Origin: a virus | IMG/VR virus record: IMGVR_UViG_3300027896_000011 | Span: 1-64,000 of that record | Strand: one strand, 5' to 3' | DNA length: 64,000 bases | Part shown: positions 19,244 through 26,216 of the stretch, piece after piece | Numbering within the stretch: the stretch's first letter is position 1 | Layout: every line of letters begins with the position of its first letter | Made by a program: the position numbers and the translations under genes | The notes under the pieces: model-generated | Seen by the model: the letters and a program-made list of their open reading frames with translations, nothing else | Told to the model about the DNA's origin: nothing | The model's database searches: none

Positions 19244-20158
19244 ATGTCAACTAAACTTCTTAAGCCTCGTGTAATTGCAGAGCCCTTTAGTGAGAACCAA
19301 GCTCAAAGTGTGCCTGGGGCTCAACTTATGGGTACTCGCATGGACGCCATTCAAGGGGATGCTGCTGGAGCAGTAGAAAAGGGTGCTGACTTCGATGGTG
19401 GAGGGTTCTTAGGTGACGGTACTAAATTACAACCAGCCTTGAATAGAATTTGGAAAGTAGGGCATGTAGTTAAACGTGCGATGTATTCTACATACGGCAT
19501 AGAAGATATGGACGCTACATATCAAAGTCGTCTTAATCCTGCTATTAAAGATAATAGAGCTACAGACGCTGGTACTCGAGAAACCTCTTTAACTCGCCGG
19601 GGAGATGATATACCGATAGATGTAGCGCATACAGACCAAAGTCACCTAGGTCCTATTAATCCAGGCGGTAATCTACAGACCACATCAGATGTAGGAGTGC
19701 AAGGGGCCGGAGTAGGTACAGGAGAGATGGAAGATAATCCTGTAACTGAGGTAGAAGAGGCAGGGCCACAAAGAGCTCGTATAAGGCAAGCTAAGGGGCT
19801 TGATAAGCGAGCTGCAGTGGCTAAGGCATGGATAGCCACCCAAACCTCTCCGGCGTTATCAAAGCTCGCACAGGTGCTGCAGGAGCGAGCTTATGATGCT
19901 ATGGATGCTGGTCCTGAACCCCCTTATGAGGGTCCTCCTATACGTTTCAAGATGCCAGGGCAAGTAAGACCAATGCATAAGGAGAGTGATGCAGAGGCTC
20001 AGCCGGGAAGAATAGAAGCAGCTACACAGGCTATGTTTGAGCCATTAGAGCCGATACAGTCGTCTAATCCTCTTGCGGAAGTAAAGAGAGACGTACTTGA
20101 TACTCGTAAAGCTGTTAAACTGGTCCGGAAGATATTAAATGATCAGCCGTTAATTTAA
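19244..20158 (+). CDS. Tail-operon protein of unknown function
   Basis: A 304-residue product starting one base after the fibre stop. It is rich in Ala, Gly, Asp and Glu, without clear domains. Visible pieces are NRIWKVGHVVKRAMYSTYGI, a Gly-rich stretch near the middle (VGVQGAGVGTGEMEDN), SPALSKLAQVL, a proline-rich part (GPEPPYEGPP), and a helical C-terminus (LDTRKAVKLVRKIL). It may be a virion-associated or assembly protein; the disordered look of the middle suggests a linker. It ends in the TAATG overlap with a very small gene. Confidence 0.5.
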   Translation: MSTKLLKPRVIAEPFSENQAQSVPGAQLMGTRMDAIQGDAAGAVEKGADFDGGGFLGDGTKLQPALNRIWKVGHVVKRAMYSTYGIEDMDATYQSRLNPAIKDNRATDAGTRETSLTRRGDDIPIDVAHTDQSHLGPINPGGNLQTTSDVGVQGAGVGTGEMEDNPVTEVEEAGPQRARIRQAKGLDKRAAVAKAWIATQTSPALSKLAQVLQERAYDAMDAGPEPPYEGPPIRFKMPGQVRPMHKESDAEAQPGRIEAATQAMFEPLEPIQSSNPLAEVKRDVLDTRKAVKLVRKILNDQPLI

Positions 20159-20289
20159 TGGCTAAGAAAAACCCAGGTGGGTTTAGTGGTGAGGACACAC
20201 CTAGGAGGTTGGAGAACCATGGTGCAGCTAGCAGCGAAGATGTATCCTCACCAAAGTACTTATACCCTGATAAGTTTATTATTTGCTAG
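20158..20289 (+). CDS. Very small protein at the end of the tail operon (43 aa)
   Basis: ATG 20158-20160 overlaps the previous stop as TAATG, which favours coupled translation. The 43-residue product starts MAKKNPGGFSGEDTPRRL and ends KYLYPDKFIIC. It is the last frame before a hairpin at 20293-20318. No known family is recognised. Confidence 0.5.
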   Translation: MAKKNPGGFSGEDTPRRLENHGAASSEDVSSPKYLYPDKFIIC

Positions 20290-20292
20290 CTA

Positions 20293-20318
20293 ACAAAAGT
20301 CACGAGTGTGACTTTTGT
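20293..20318. terminator. Hairpin between convergent operons
   Basis: Perfect 11-base stem ACAAAAGTCAC / GTGACTTTTGT with loop GAGT. It lies 3 bases after the rightward operon's last stop and 18 bases past the leftward mini-operon's last stop (20337). There is no strong U-tract on either strand, so it may be a weak bidirectional terminator or an RNA-stability element. Confidence 0.5.
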
Positions 20319-20336
20319 AGACGGGGGACTGGAGAA

Positions 20337-20399
20337 TTATTTGCCTTTTACTGTATGTAACGCAGGCATTCCCTTCTTTCCCCAGGTCTTTTTCAGCAT
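20337..20399 (-). CDS. Possible 20-residue peptide, third gene of the leftward mini-operon
   Basis: ATG 20399 overlaps the preceding gene's end as ATGCTGA. The product MLKKTWGKKGMPALHTVKGK is short and very basic. The only support is the overlapping start and the lack of other content in this gap; it could be chance. Confidence 0.3.
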   Translation of the reverse strand: MLKKTWGKKGMPALHTVKGK

Positions 20400-20518
20400 T
20401 TCCAGTTTTCCAACTCAATTTCCAGATCGTCAGCTAGACGATCTAGAGCCATCTGGTCTAAGCCAGATGACTGCTTAGATTTGAATACCTCCTCTAACTC
20501 TAACTTTTGTTTTGTCAT
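20393..20518 (-). CDS. Small acidic helical protein (41 aa)
   Basis: ATG 20518 lies 1 base past the stop of the previous small gene. The product starts MTKQKLELEEVFKSKQSSGL and ends ADDLEIELENWKC; it is amphipathic and strongly helical in appearance. A GGTG ribosome-site remnant precedes it and translation may be coupled. Family unknown. It is part of a three-gene leftward mini-operon outside the main replication block. Confidence 0.5.
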   Translation of the reverse strand: MTKQKLELEEVFKSKQSSGLDQMALDRLADDLEIELENWKC

Positions 20519-20519
20519 G

Positions 20520-20594
20520 TTACACCAGGAAGTAAATTGCGGTGAATACTATCAAAAATGTCAAATCCCATTTGTAGATCATGTTTTTGAACAT
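20520..20594 (-). CDS. Tiny single-pass membrane peptide (24 aa)
   Basis: Strong ribosome site TAGGAGG six bases before ATG 20594. The product begins MFKNMIYKWDL and continues TFLIVFTAIYFLV, a hydrophobic run long enough for a membrane helix with a basic N-terminal side. Such peptides in phages may act in lysis, superinfection exclusion or host membrane modulation. The function here is unknown. It follows a candidate promoter at 20613-20642. Confidence 0.5.
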   Translation of the reverse strand: MFKNMIYKWDLTFLIVFTAIYFLV

Positions 20595-20612
20595 GGTTTT
20601 CCTCCTATATGT

Positions 20613-20642
20613 CTTATACCGTTAATAGGAGTAGAATTTTCA
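20613..20642 (-). promoter_or_regulatory. Candidate promoter of the small-gene mini-operon
   Basis: On the minus strand, TGAAAA (20637-20642) and GGTATAAG (TATAAG at 20613-20618) are 18 bases apart. The GGTATAAG element recurs before the leftward operons at 40098 and 51629. Predicted start lies about 12 bases before ATG 20594, just ahead of the ribosome site. Confidence 0.4.
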
Positions 20643-20660
20643 TAGCTATGATCAAAAAGA

Positions 20661-20686
20661 AAGGGGGACGGTTAGTCCCCCTTTTT
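20661..20686. terminator. Rho-independent terminator ending the replication operon
   Basis: Stem AAGGGGGAC / GTCCCCCTT with loop GGTTA. On the plus strand it is followed by TTTTT (82-86 of this block). On the minus strand the hairpin is followed by TTTCTTTTTGAT, a good U-rich run. It begins 2 bases after the frameshifted stop of the last leftward gene (20685), so its main job is likely to end the leftward replication operon. Confidence 0.8.
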
Positions 20687-21373
20687 AAATTGAATGTCTA
20701 CGAATTAATGAGATGATCTTCTCTTTAGTAGATACGTCGTCATCTGTTTGATAGATCACTAATCCATTTAACAGATTTTGTAACTCCTCTACATTTAAAG
20801 TATCAAGTTGCTGAGAAGGGATACACTGTGTTTCATTTGTAGTGGGAGCCCTAAGTCCATAAGTATTAGGGCTTATTCTTTTCCCGGTTCAAAATCATTA
20901 TTGGCTTTTGTGATTTCAGCGTCTACATCAGCTGGTTCAAGGTCAGTAGTACCAAGGAACATTTTAAGCATAGCCATGAGCACATAGACTTGTCGTTGAA
21001 CGTCAATAACTTCTGACTTTAGATTCTTTTCCAACTCATCTACTGCTAATCCAAGTTTATCGATACGAGTAATAACAGCATTCTCTTCTTTCTTGGAAGT
21101 TTTAGTAGGCTTTTCTGTAGGGGTTGGAGCTACCTCTTCAGATACCTCTTCCGTCTCTGGTTCAGGCTCTGGAACTGACTTCAAGCTAGTTGTCTTTTTA
21201 CCAGGTTTTGTCTCAGCTGCGCCACCTTGCTTGCTAAGAATGAATTCAATTAGGTCTTTGGATGCAGCATTTACTGCTTCTTTTGGGGTCATACCAAATT
21301 CGTCACTAACTGCTAATGTACGAATTTCAGATCTGCGTAGTCCTTCGAGTTCTTCACGTGTGTAATTAGCCAT
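20685..21373 (-). CDS. -1 frameshift fusion product (229 aa)
   Basis: Reading starts at ATG 21373, shifts back one base at GGGAAAA (20879-20885) and continues in the -1 frame to TAA at 20685-20687. This adds 64 residues to residues 1-165. The added part (from RISPNTYGLRAP through LNVEELQNLLNGLVIY to the end KEKIISLIRRHSI) has protein-like composition and resembles a short SAP/Rho-N-type helical domain. That frame has no ATG, GTG or TTG after its preceding stop, so a frameshift is the simplest way to translate it. The fusion would carry two SAP-like ends joined by an acidic, proline-rich linker and a coiled coil. Confidence 0.75.
20847..20885 (-). promoter_or_regulatory. Programmed -1 ribosomal frameshift signal
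   Basis: On the minus strand the zero-frame codons read CCG GGA AAA GAA TAA, which contains the heptamer G GGA AAA (20879-20885), of the same type as the lambda G/GT site GGGAAAG. Five bases downstream is a perfect 8-base stem, AGCCCTAA / TTAGGGCT (20866-20873 with 20847-20854), closing an 11-base loop. Slippery site, spacer and stem are all as expected for a -1 frameshift. Confidence 0.8.
20873..21373 (-). CDS. Zero-frame product with SAP-like start and coiled coil (166 aa)
   Basis: This is the product made without the frameshift. Residues 1-50 (YTREELEGLRRSEIRTLAV, then KEAVNAASKDLIEFIL) look like a SAP or Rho-N helix-loop-helix unit. Residues about 55-100 form a Pro/Glu/Lys-rich flexible linker, and residues about 102-150 a likely coiled coil (ITRIDKLGLAVDELEKNL). 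The end is acidic (DFEPGKE). SAP-like units often bind DNA or RNA. It is the last gene of the leftward replication operon. The ATG overlaps the next upstream gene by 8 bases. Function unknown; a tail-assembly-chaperone role is possible because such genes often use this frameshift, but the location is atypical. Confidence 0.7.
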   Translation of the reverse strand: MANYTREELEGLRRSEIRTLAVSDEFGMTPKEAVNAASKDLIEFILSKQGGAAETKPGKKTTSLKSVPEPEPETEEVSEEVAPTPTEKPTKTSKKEENAVITRIDKLGLAVDELEKNLKSEVIDVQRQVYVLMAMLKMFLGTTDLEPADVDAEITKANNDFEPGKE

Positions 21374-21602
21374 TTCGGTGTCTTCTCCTCATTTTCGGCG
21401 ATGCACTCTTTACTGTTTGTAATTTAGGATTTTCGAATCTGAGCGCCCAAGATCCGAAATCCCTTTCAATCTGAAAACGTGCATTCATTTCACTTTCGGC
21501 TACACGTTCCCAGGCACTGCAATGGTACCCTGTTACTATTTTATTTTCATCAACTACCGAACAATCTTTTAGATGTCGGCATGATGTACACGCCCTCATC
21601 AC
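21366..21602 (-). CDS. Small zinc-binding protein
   Basis: A 78-residue product with C5-x2-C8, C14 and a later C28 near the start (RACTSCRHLKDCSVV, then GYHCSAWERV), followed by a basic C-terminal half. The arrangement could bind zinc or an iron-sulphur cluster. It overlaps its neighbours by 4 and 8 bases in the leftward operon. No family is recognised. Confidence 0.55.
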   Translation of the reverse strand: MMRACTSCRHLKDCSVVDENKIVTGYHCSAWERVAESEMNARFQIERDFGSWALRFENPKLQTVKSASPKMRRRHRNG

Positions 21603-21970
21603 GAATCTCTTTTTCCCCGCACCATATCCGCTTTATTCATACGTCTAAAGCCTTCGTCATGATTAATAACAGCGCAGATAGCTACTCGAGCCGGTGGACA
21701 AAGAGGACAGAAGTAATCTTCAGATTTACACTTTAATTGCCCTAATATTGTGTCAGGGTGTGTCTCCTGCATGTAAAGCATTAGTTCTCGCTCATCATCT
21801 ATAGGGTCCGGACTATCTATTTCGTCCGGAGATATAGTACCTGTGAGTAATCCTGTCAATACCTCTCTTCCCATTCCACGGTGTGCAGAAAGATGTCCAG
21901 CCTTTTTGCATAGAGCAATCAGTTCGGTTACATTTAGTTCATCGAGAGGATGTACTTTCTCTAGCATCAT
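21599..21970 (-). CDS. Cysteine-containing small protein of the replication operon
   Basis: A 123-residue product. The first 50 residues (NVTELIALCKKAGHLSAHRG, then REVLTGLLTGTI) resemble a SAP-like helical unit. The middle is acidic (SPDEIDSPDPIDDEREL), and the C-terminal part has CKSEDYFCPLCPPARVAIC, four cysteines that may form a zinc knuckle. It overlaps RusA by 32 bases and the next small gene by 4. It may help the resolvase or nucleases nearby; this is inference from position. Confidence 0.55.
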   Translation of the reverse strand: MMLEKVHPLDELNVTELIALCKKAGHLSAHRGMGREVLTGLLTGTISPDEIDSPDPIDDERELMLYMQETHPDTILGQLKCKSEDYFCPLCPPARVAICAVINHDEGFRRMNKADMVRGKRDS

Positions 21971-22403
21971 ATTGTTCCTTAGTCAGACCCACTAGGTCCT
22001 CAGTGATAGGTTGCAGGGATATATACATCCCTGGATGTTCCGGATCACAATGTTTCTCCAGAACCAACCTGAAGTTATGCTCATCCCCTATACCTATTGC
22101 CTCAGAAATGGTGTCCTCTATGAGCTTAACTTGGTTGCTAAGATCTATACGCTTATACCGCATTCCCTTCGTAGATTTCAGGTACTCAACTTGATCAAAG
22201 AATACACTTAAGCGTAGCTCATATGGTACGTTCTCTTTAAGCCCCAAAAATGCTGCTCTACCATCTTGTTGAATAGCTCGCATAGCAAAGACTTTAAACG
22301 CCCTTGCCTCTGGAGATAGAAACCGTCCCTTCCCTGGGATGTTTATGTATATTTTGTTGGATGATGGGGGTAGTTTATCTATCCACACACGTAGTTGGCT
22401 CAC
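21939..22403 (-). CDS. rusA: RusA-like Holliday junction resolvase
   Basis: The 154-residue length is close to the 120-150 of the family. The RusA signature is present: KRIDLSNQVKLIEDTISE with D87, N90, K93 and D97, followed by IGIGDEHN (D107), which supply the metal-binding acidic residues. RusA cuts four-way DNA junctions as a dimer and in phages resolves branched replication intermediates before packaging. It overlaps the next upstream gene by 4 bases. The neighbourhood (two PD-(D/E)XK nucleases, RecA-like protein) supports a recombination role. Confidence 0.8.
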   Translation of the reverse strand: MSQLRVWIDKLPPSSNKIYINIPGKGRFLSPEARAFKVFAMRAIQQDGRAAFLGLKENVPYELRLSVFFDQVEYLKSTKGMRYKRIDLSNQVKLIEDTISEAIGIGDEHNFRLVLEKHCDPEHPGMYISLQPITEDLVGLTKEQYDARESTSSR

Positions 22404-22999
22404 TGACGACCTCTCCGGAAAACAGAAAGAACATCACTTCTAGCTGGACCAGCTTTGAAATTATTGGCTTTACGTTCTCCTGTATACCTATGCCCATCAA
22501 CATTACTATTATGCTCACAACCAGTAATAACCCTAGAGATAGTCTCTATGTCCCGGTATAACCCCTCCGTAATGGCTTTGAGCATAGTATATTTGTATTC
22601 AGCTGTTTCAAGGTCTGCATTGAGCTTGATGTACCGTAGGTCTGTACGTGTAGCATCATCTTTATCAGATACTGTCTTCTCGGCTGATTTCTCTCTTCTG
22701 ATTTTAGCCCAGGCAAAATCTCTAGCAGACTCTGCTGTATTCTTTGTTATACGGGCTTTAGGAACTAGGCTATTAGAGTAGTCATACCATGCTGTATACC
22801 AGTTTAGTAGGTCTAGTAACTGAGACATAGTCAAGTCGCTTATACGTTCTGGTAGATAAGGTCTATCTGCTAGGTCTCCATCACGTCTAGGTCTTTCTGC
22901 TTGAGGAAAGCCCATCATGGACATGTCTGCGTCTCCTTTGTCTACAGCCTGTGCGTACAAAGATATCCCTTGTCCATATTCTGCTTCAGTGATTGGCAC
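22400..22999 (-). CDS. Helical protein of the recombination cluster, function unknown
   Basis: A 199-residue product rich in charged helices (LTMSQLLDLLNWYTAWYDYS, then SARDFAWAKIRREKSAEKTV and KYTMLKAITEGLYRDIE). The C-terminal end is basic (TGERKANNFKAGP ... FRRGRQ). No catalytic motif or cysteine pair is visible. It lies between RusA (4-base overlap) and the Cas4-like nuclease (no gap), so a recombination-accessory role is likely but unproven. Confidence 0.6.
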   Translation of the reverse strand: MPITEAEYGQGISLYAQAVDKGDADMSMMGFPQAERPRRDGDLADRPYLPERISDLTMSQLLDLLNWYTAWYDYSNSLVPKARITKNTAESARDFAWAKIRREKSAEKTVSDKDDATRTDLRYIKLNADLETAEYKYTMLKAITEGLYRDIETISRVITGCEHNSNVDGHRYTGERKANNFKAGPARSDVLSVFRRGRQ

Positions 23000-23878
23000 T
23001 TACTCCTCCTTTCGTCGATCACTTCGAAAGATAGTTGCTGCAAGTGGCCCTCTTGATTTTCCAGGAGGTTTACAGATTTTGGCGTATTTACAGTTCTTAC
23101 AAGTAGAGCCTATTTCCTGTTTTGGCTCTTTATTATTCATTGCACAATCACGTACATAATCTAGTTTATCCGTAATGGCTTTCCATCGATGCTCATCAAA
23201 CTCCATAACATATTCAGCTAGACTTGAATCATTTTTGTTATAGTACAAAAAGATCATTACCGGTAAGTCTAAACAAGCCTGATACACGGTCCCTTGCATT
23301 ATGTGTTCTGCATGTGGACCATTGGTTACTTTAAACCCATCCGTATTGATGGTCTTTATTTCTAGTCCGGCTCTAATATGTGCAGCAGGAGTGTTTACTT
23401 CGTACAGCCCGTCCATGTGCGCGGAGATATCATATTTATCTGCTATGATATTGTTCTCCGGACAGATTTTTACTTCATCTTCAAACTTCTCTGTCTTCTT
23501 GTGCTTCTTTGCGTACGCTATTAAATACAGCTGTAGCTGTAAGTGTATAGCTGAACCGGTATCAAAAATACGACGAAGTCTCGGATCAAATGACTTCTCA
23601 ACTTTAGCTCCAATATACCCATAATAGAGGGCTCTACCACAGCCCATTGGGTAATTACCGTCTAATGTCTTTCCAGTTAGGCTACCTATTTCTGAAGCGT
23701 GGAAGATGTGACTTCTTCGTGGAGCGTCTCCTATACATAGTTCACCACGCATTTGCAGAGGTTCTATATTTAGGTCTTCTAGGAAGGACTCAATGCGGTC
23801 TTTAATTACTATATTCTGTAGTATGCTTCTATCAAATTCCCTGCTTTGCGCAGTAGTCAGCAATTCGGCTGTATTCAT
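23000..23878 (-). CDS. Cas4/RecB-like nuclease with probable Fe-S cluster
   Basis: A 292-residue product of the PD-(D/E)XK superfamily. Catalytic elements are D156 in ISAHMDGLYEV, E173 and K175 in GLEIKTIN, and the QGTVYQACLDL helix (Q195, Q200). A four-cysteine set, C80 (MGCGRALYYGY) plus C260, C263 and C269 near the end (STCKNCKYAKIC), matches the iron-sulphur binding pattern of Cas4 and AddB. Such phage enzymes are DNA exonucleases used in recombination and end processing. The start overlaps the next upstream gene by 4 bases. No CRISPR array or other cas gene is seen, so this is a stand-alone phage version. Confidence 0.8.
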   Translation of the reverse strand: MNTAELLTTAQSREFDRSILQNIVIKDRIESFLEDLNIEPLQMRGELCIGDAPRRSHIFHASEIGSLTGKTLDGNYPMGCGRALYYGYIGAKVEKSFDPRLRRIFDTGSAIHLQLQLYLIAYAKKHKKTEKFEDEVKICPENNIIADKYDISAHMDGLYEVNTPAAHIRAGLEIKTINTDGFKVTNGPHAEHIMQGTVYQACLDLPVMIFLYYNKNDSSLAEYVMEFDEHRWKAITDKLDYVRDCAMNNKEPKQEIGSTCKNCKYAKICKPPGKSRGPLAATIFRSDRRKEE

Positions 23879-24417
23879 TTAAATTTCTCCATGAGTTCGA
23901 GGAACAGATCATAAGACAGTGTTACATATCGTTTGTCTAGCTTACGGAAGTTCAACACTAAAGCAGGTTTCTCTCCTGAGAGTTTAGCGTGTCTTGCAAC
24001 AGCTTCTAAGTCGCTGCTGTGAAGTGTGTAGCTTTTGACACTGTCTGTATATTTGTGTTCAAACCTCCACTCACCATGTACTCGAACATCATCTTTGGCA
24101 TCTTGATTTCCAGAACCTGGCTGTACAACACCATCGACGTCTATTGCTAGATTTCGTTCCATTTCTCTAGATAGGCGTACTCTTCTTGCAGCTCTTCTTG
24201 CAGCTTTTTTTGCTACTTCAGCGTCTGCATATTTGACATCGAATTTTATTACGTGGCCATTATCTTGACACTGATCACACAGACGGAAGTCTTGTAGAAT
24301 ATCTTCCGTCTGTGCGTTCCTAAGTACATACCTGGTACTTTCTCTAACTTTTCCGCAGCCATTACAGGAGAGGCCAAAACCTATGTATCTGATACCTAGT
24401 TCCAGGTTTGTACTCAT
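23875..24417 (-). CDS. Zinc-ribbon plus PD-(D/E)XK nuclease-like protein
   Basis: A 180-residue product. The N-terminus has C18-x2-C21 and C47-x2-C50, a zinc ribbon. A basic helix follows (KKAARRAARRVRLSREMERN). The C-terminal domain (about 108-180) has D109/D110, GEWRFEHKYT with E120 and K122, then a helix HSSDLEAVARHAKLSGEKPA and strands LVLNFRKL / YVTLSYDLFLELM. This is the short endonuclease fold seen in archaeal Hjc-type and phage resolvases. It would cut branched or damaged DNA. ATG overlaps the RecA-like stop by 1 base. The nuclease call rests on pattern only. Confidence 0.65.
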   Translation of the reverse strand: MSTNLELGIRYIGFGLSCNGCGKVRESTRYVLRNAQTEDILQDFRLCDQCQDNGHVIKFDVKYADAEVAKKAARRAARRVRLSREMERNLAIDVDGVVQPGSGNQDAKDDVRVHGEWRFEHKYTDSVKSYTLHSSDLEAVARHAKLSGEKPALVLNFRKLDKRYVTLSYDLFLELMEKFK

Positions 24418-25721
24418 TACTTGTACCTTATGTGCCCCTGTCCTGCGAACTTAATAGCCTCGATTCGTAAAAGAGATTGAAAGTCATTATCCTCTTCAAT
24501 TCGTCTTTGCATTTCTTCTTTACTACCGAGCTTCATTTCTCCTAATAGGAAACCCACTTTTGAGCCTCCATAGGTTATGATGTTATTAGTAACACAGTAA
24601 TTTTCTAAGTCAGCAGCAACATCAATTTGCGGAGGATTGAAATAATAGTTATATGTTCCAGTTAGTCCTTCGTGGGTACCTGCCTTACCTTTGGTCAGTT
24701 CCCATACGATCTCTTTACCTACATCTTTATCTTTAACTGTAATGGCCTTCCCTTTACGTAGTTGTATATCGATCATCTTTCCATGACGAAGAGCATAGGC
24801 TCCTGTGGTCTTATACTCCCTGGCGTGCCCATACTGCTTCAGATTAGCCCGGACTTGACGAAGACCAATGATAGTAGTTTCATTCTCCCACATATATGGG
24901 CGTTGGCCTTCCCAAGAGCAGTCTCCATTCCCACATTTATATGAGTAATTACCTTTGCCGAAGAGTTTAAAACCTAAAGGTCTATTTAAACATTCAGGAC
25001 ATATTTTTTGTGGAGAAAGAGCACCAAAGACTTTTCTCATCCAACGGGTTTGTACGTTAGATGCGTCAGCTACTTTGGCATTATCTTCCAGTTCTTTATT
25101 TTCATCAGCAATAGTCAGCATGGCGTCCCATGAGTCTATGCCTATGATCTGATAGGCGTTACAAGCTACCCAATCTACAACACCCTCTAGGATTTTCTCT
25201 GCTGCAGCACCACGGAATACATGGAAGTTTCCGATCTGTTCTCGAAATTCATCTGCTTCTTCAGAGGTGAGTTCAGGTTGTCCTTTTAGATGTCGTTCTC
25301 TACCTATTGCTTCTATTTCGTAGTTAGATAGAGCTACTTTTACACCTATAGCTCTAGCAAATAGCTTATCAAAAGCCCCTTCTAAACAAACCATGCCTAT
25401 GTTGGTACTGCCTCTGTGTATACGTTGCTGATTGGCCAGGTAGTGATTAAGAAGTAGGTTCTTTCCAATACCATCTAGCCCATCAATTTGAGAGAGGCCC
25501 CCAGCAGGAAGGCCTCCACCACAAGCAATGTCTAATTGTACAATACCACTAGGTCTACGCAGATCGAAACGCCCTTCAATCTCCTCCCCACGCTGTAGAA
25601 CAACTGCATCCCCACCTAACTTTGCTTGAAGGGCGTCTAGTAGTTCATTGGTGTCTGTTCGTGGAATTTTATTGCGGTCTATGACTTTTGTTTCAGTTAC
25701 TTCCTTTTTAACTTTCGCCAT
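24417..25721 (-). CDS. RecA-like recombinase with unusual Walker A
   Basis: A 434-residue product. The start at ATG 25721 is favoured over an in-frame start at 25781 because the upstream bases encode another small gene and a GAGAG site lies just before it. The RecA-type core has a Walker A-like GLDGIGKN (81-88), where the usual Thr/Ser after GK is Asn, and a Walker B-like strand IIGIDS (192-197). A four-cysteine insert, C241-x2-C244 and C263-x4-C268, is a probable zinc finger not found in bacterial RecA. The C-terminal part (KEEMQRRIEEDNDFQSLLRI) is helical. It is expected to form filaments on single-stranded DNA and drive strand exchange or replication restart. Confidence 0.75.
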   Translation of the reverse strand: MAKVKKEVTETKVIDRNKIPRTDTNELLDALQAKLGGDAVVLQRGEEIEGRFDLRRPSGIVQLDIACGGGLPAGGLSQIDGLDGIGKNLLLNHYLANQQRIHRGSTNIGMVCLEGAFDKLFARAIGVKVALSNYEIEAIGRERHLKGQPELTSEEADEFREQIGNFHVFRGAAAEKILEGVVDWVACNAYQIIGIDSWDAMLTIADENKELEDNAKVADASNVQTRWMRKVFGALSPQKICPECLNRPLGFKLFGKGNYSYKCGNGDCSWEGQRPYMWENETTIIGLRQVRANLKQYGHAREYKTTGAYALRHGKMIDIQLRKGKAITVKDKDVGKEIVWELTKGKAGTHEGLTGTYNYYFNPPQIDVAADLENYCVTNNIITYGGSKVGFLLGEMKLGSKEEMQRRIEEDNDFQSLLRIEAIKFAGQGHIRYK

Positions 25722-25881
25722 TGACACTCTCTTGCTTTTTTGTAGGTTCCTTTTCGTATGGAAGGCTGCCCTTCTCATCATCTAGTGGGATATTGGCGTC
25801 AGGGTTATTTGATAAGTTCTTCCCTGCTATTTTTTCTTGTTCCACTTTCTTTGGGTCGATCACTACTGCATATTTTTCCAT
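25708..25881 (-). CDS. Small charged protein between HU-like and RecA-like genes (57 aa)
   Basis: Strong ribosome site AAGGAGA before ATG 25881. The 57-residue product starts MEKYAVVIDPKKVEQEK and ends KKQESVNGES. Its last codons overlap the RecA-like start by 14 bases, and its 5' end overlaps the tail of the HU-like frame by 77 bases. The ribosome site and tight coupling make it a likely real gene. No family recognised; it is hydrophilic and probably disordered. Confidence 0.65.
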   Translation of the reverse strand: MEKYAVVIDPKKVEQEKIAGKNLSNNPDANIPLDDEKGSLPYEKEPTKKQESVNGES

Positions 25882-26215
25882 CTGCATTCTCCTTCGGTAA
25901 GTATTGGTTTATTACGTCTGGCTCCTGAAACAAAATTACGGAATTCCTAACTCCAAATTTTAGTGTTGTACAAGGCTTGAACCTTATTCTACGTCTAGCT
26001 TTAGTCCAATACCGTTCTCCGGTTTTGTAATTACGGACAGAATGAGGAGCTGCAGGTACGTTAAAGAACGTACCTACAGTATTCCATTTTACATTCTGTC
26101 CTCCAGTGAGCGCGTTATGTATTGTTGCTGCAACGATTCTTAGCAGTTTCCTAACTTCACGCTTGGTGTAGTTAGTTTCTTCAGATACTTTTGTGACTAA
26201 TTCTGAATACGTCAT
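25805..26215 (-). CDS. HU/IHF-like DNA-binding protein with C-terminal extension
   Basis: Starts at ATG 26215, one base after the DNA polymerase stop. Residues 1-90 match the HU/IHF plan: a helical dimer part (TYSELVTKVSEETNYTKREV, then LRIVAATIHNAL), then GGQNVKWNTVGTFFNV and an arm with basic residues (YWTKARRRIRFKP). HU proteins are normally about 90 residues; here 46 more follow, and the last 25 overlap another gene in a different frame. The protein should bend DNA and help replication or recombination complexes. An upstream extension of the frame to 26263 lies inside the polymerase gene and is not used. Confidence 0.75.
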   Translation of the reverse strand: MTYSELVTKVSEETNYTKREVRKLLRIVAATIHNALTGGQNVKWNTVGTFFNVPAAPHSVRNYKTGERYWTKARRRIRFKPCTTLKFGVRNSVILFQEPDVINQYLPKENADGKICSSDRPKESGTRKNSREELIK

Positions 26216-26216
26216 A

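Noticed and set aside
20873-21373. Tail-assembly chaperone pair (G/GT type)
   Set aside because: The frameshift type fits, but the gene is at the end of a replication operon and not beside a tape measure; kept only as a possibility.
23000-23878. Evidence for a CRISPR-Cas system from the Cas4-like gene
   Set aside because: No repeats or other cas genes are present; stand-alone Cas4/RecB-like nucleases are common in phages.
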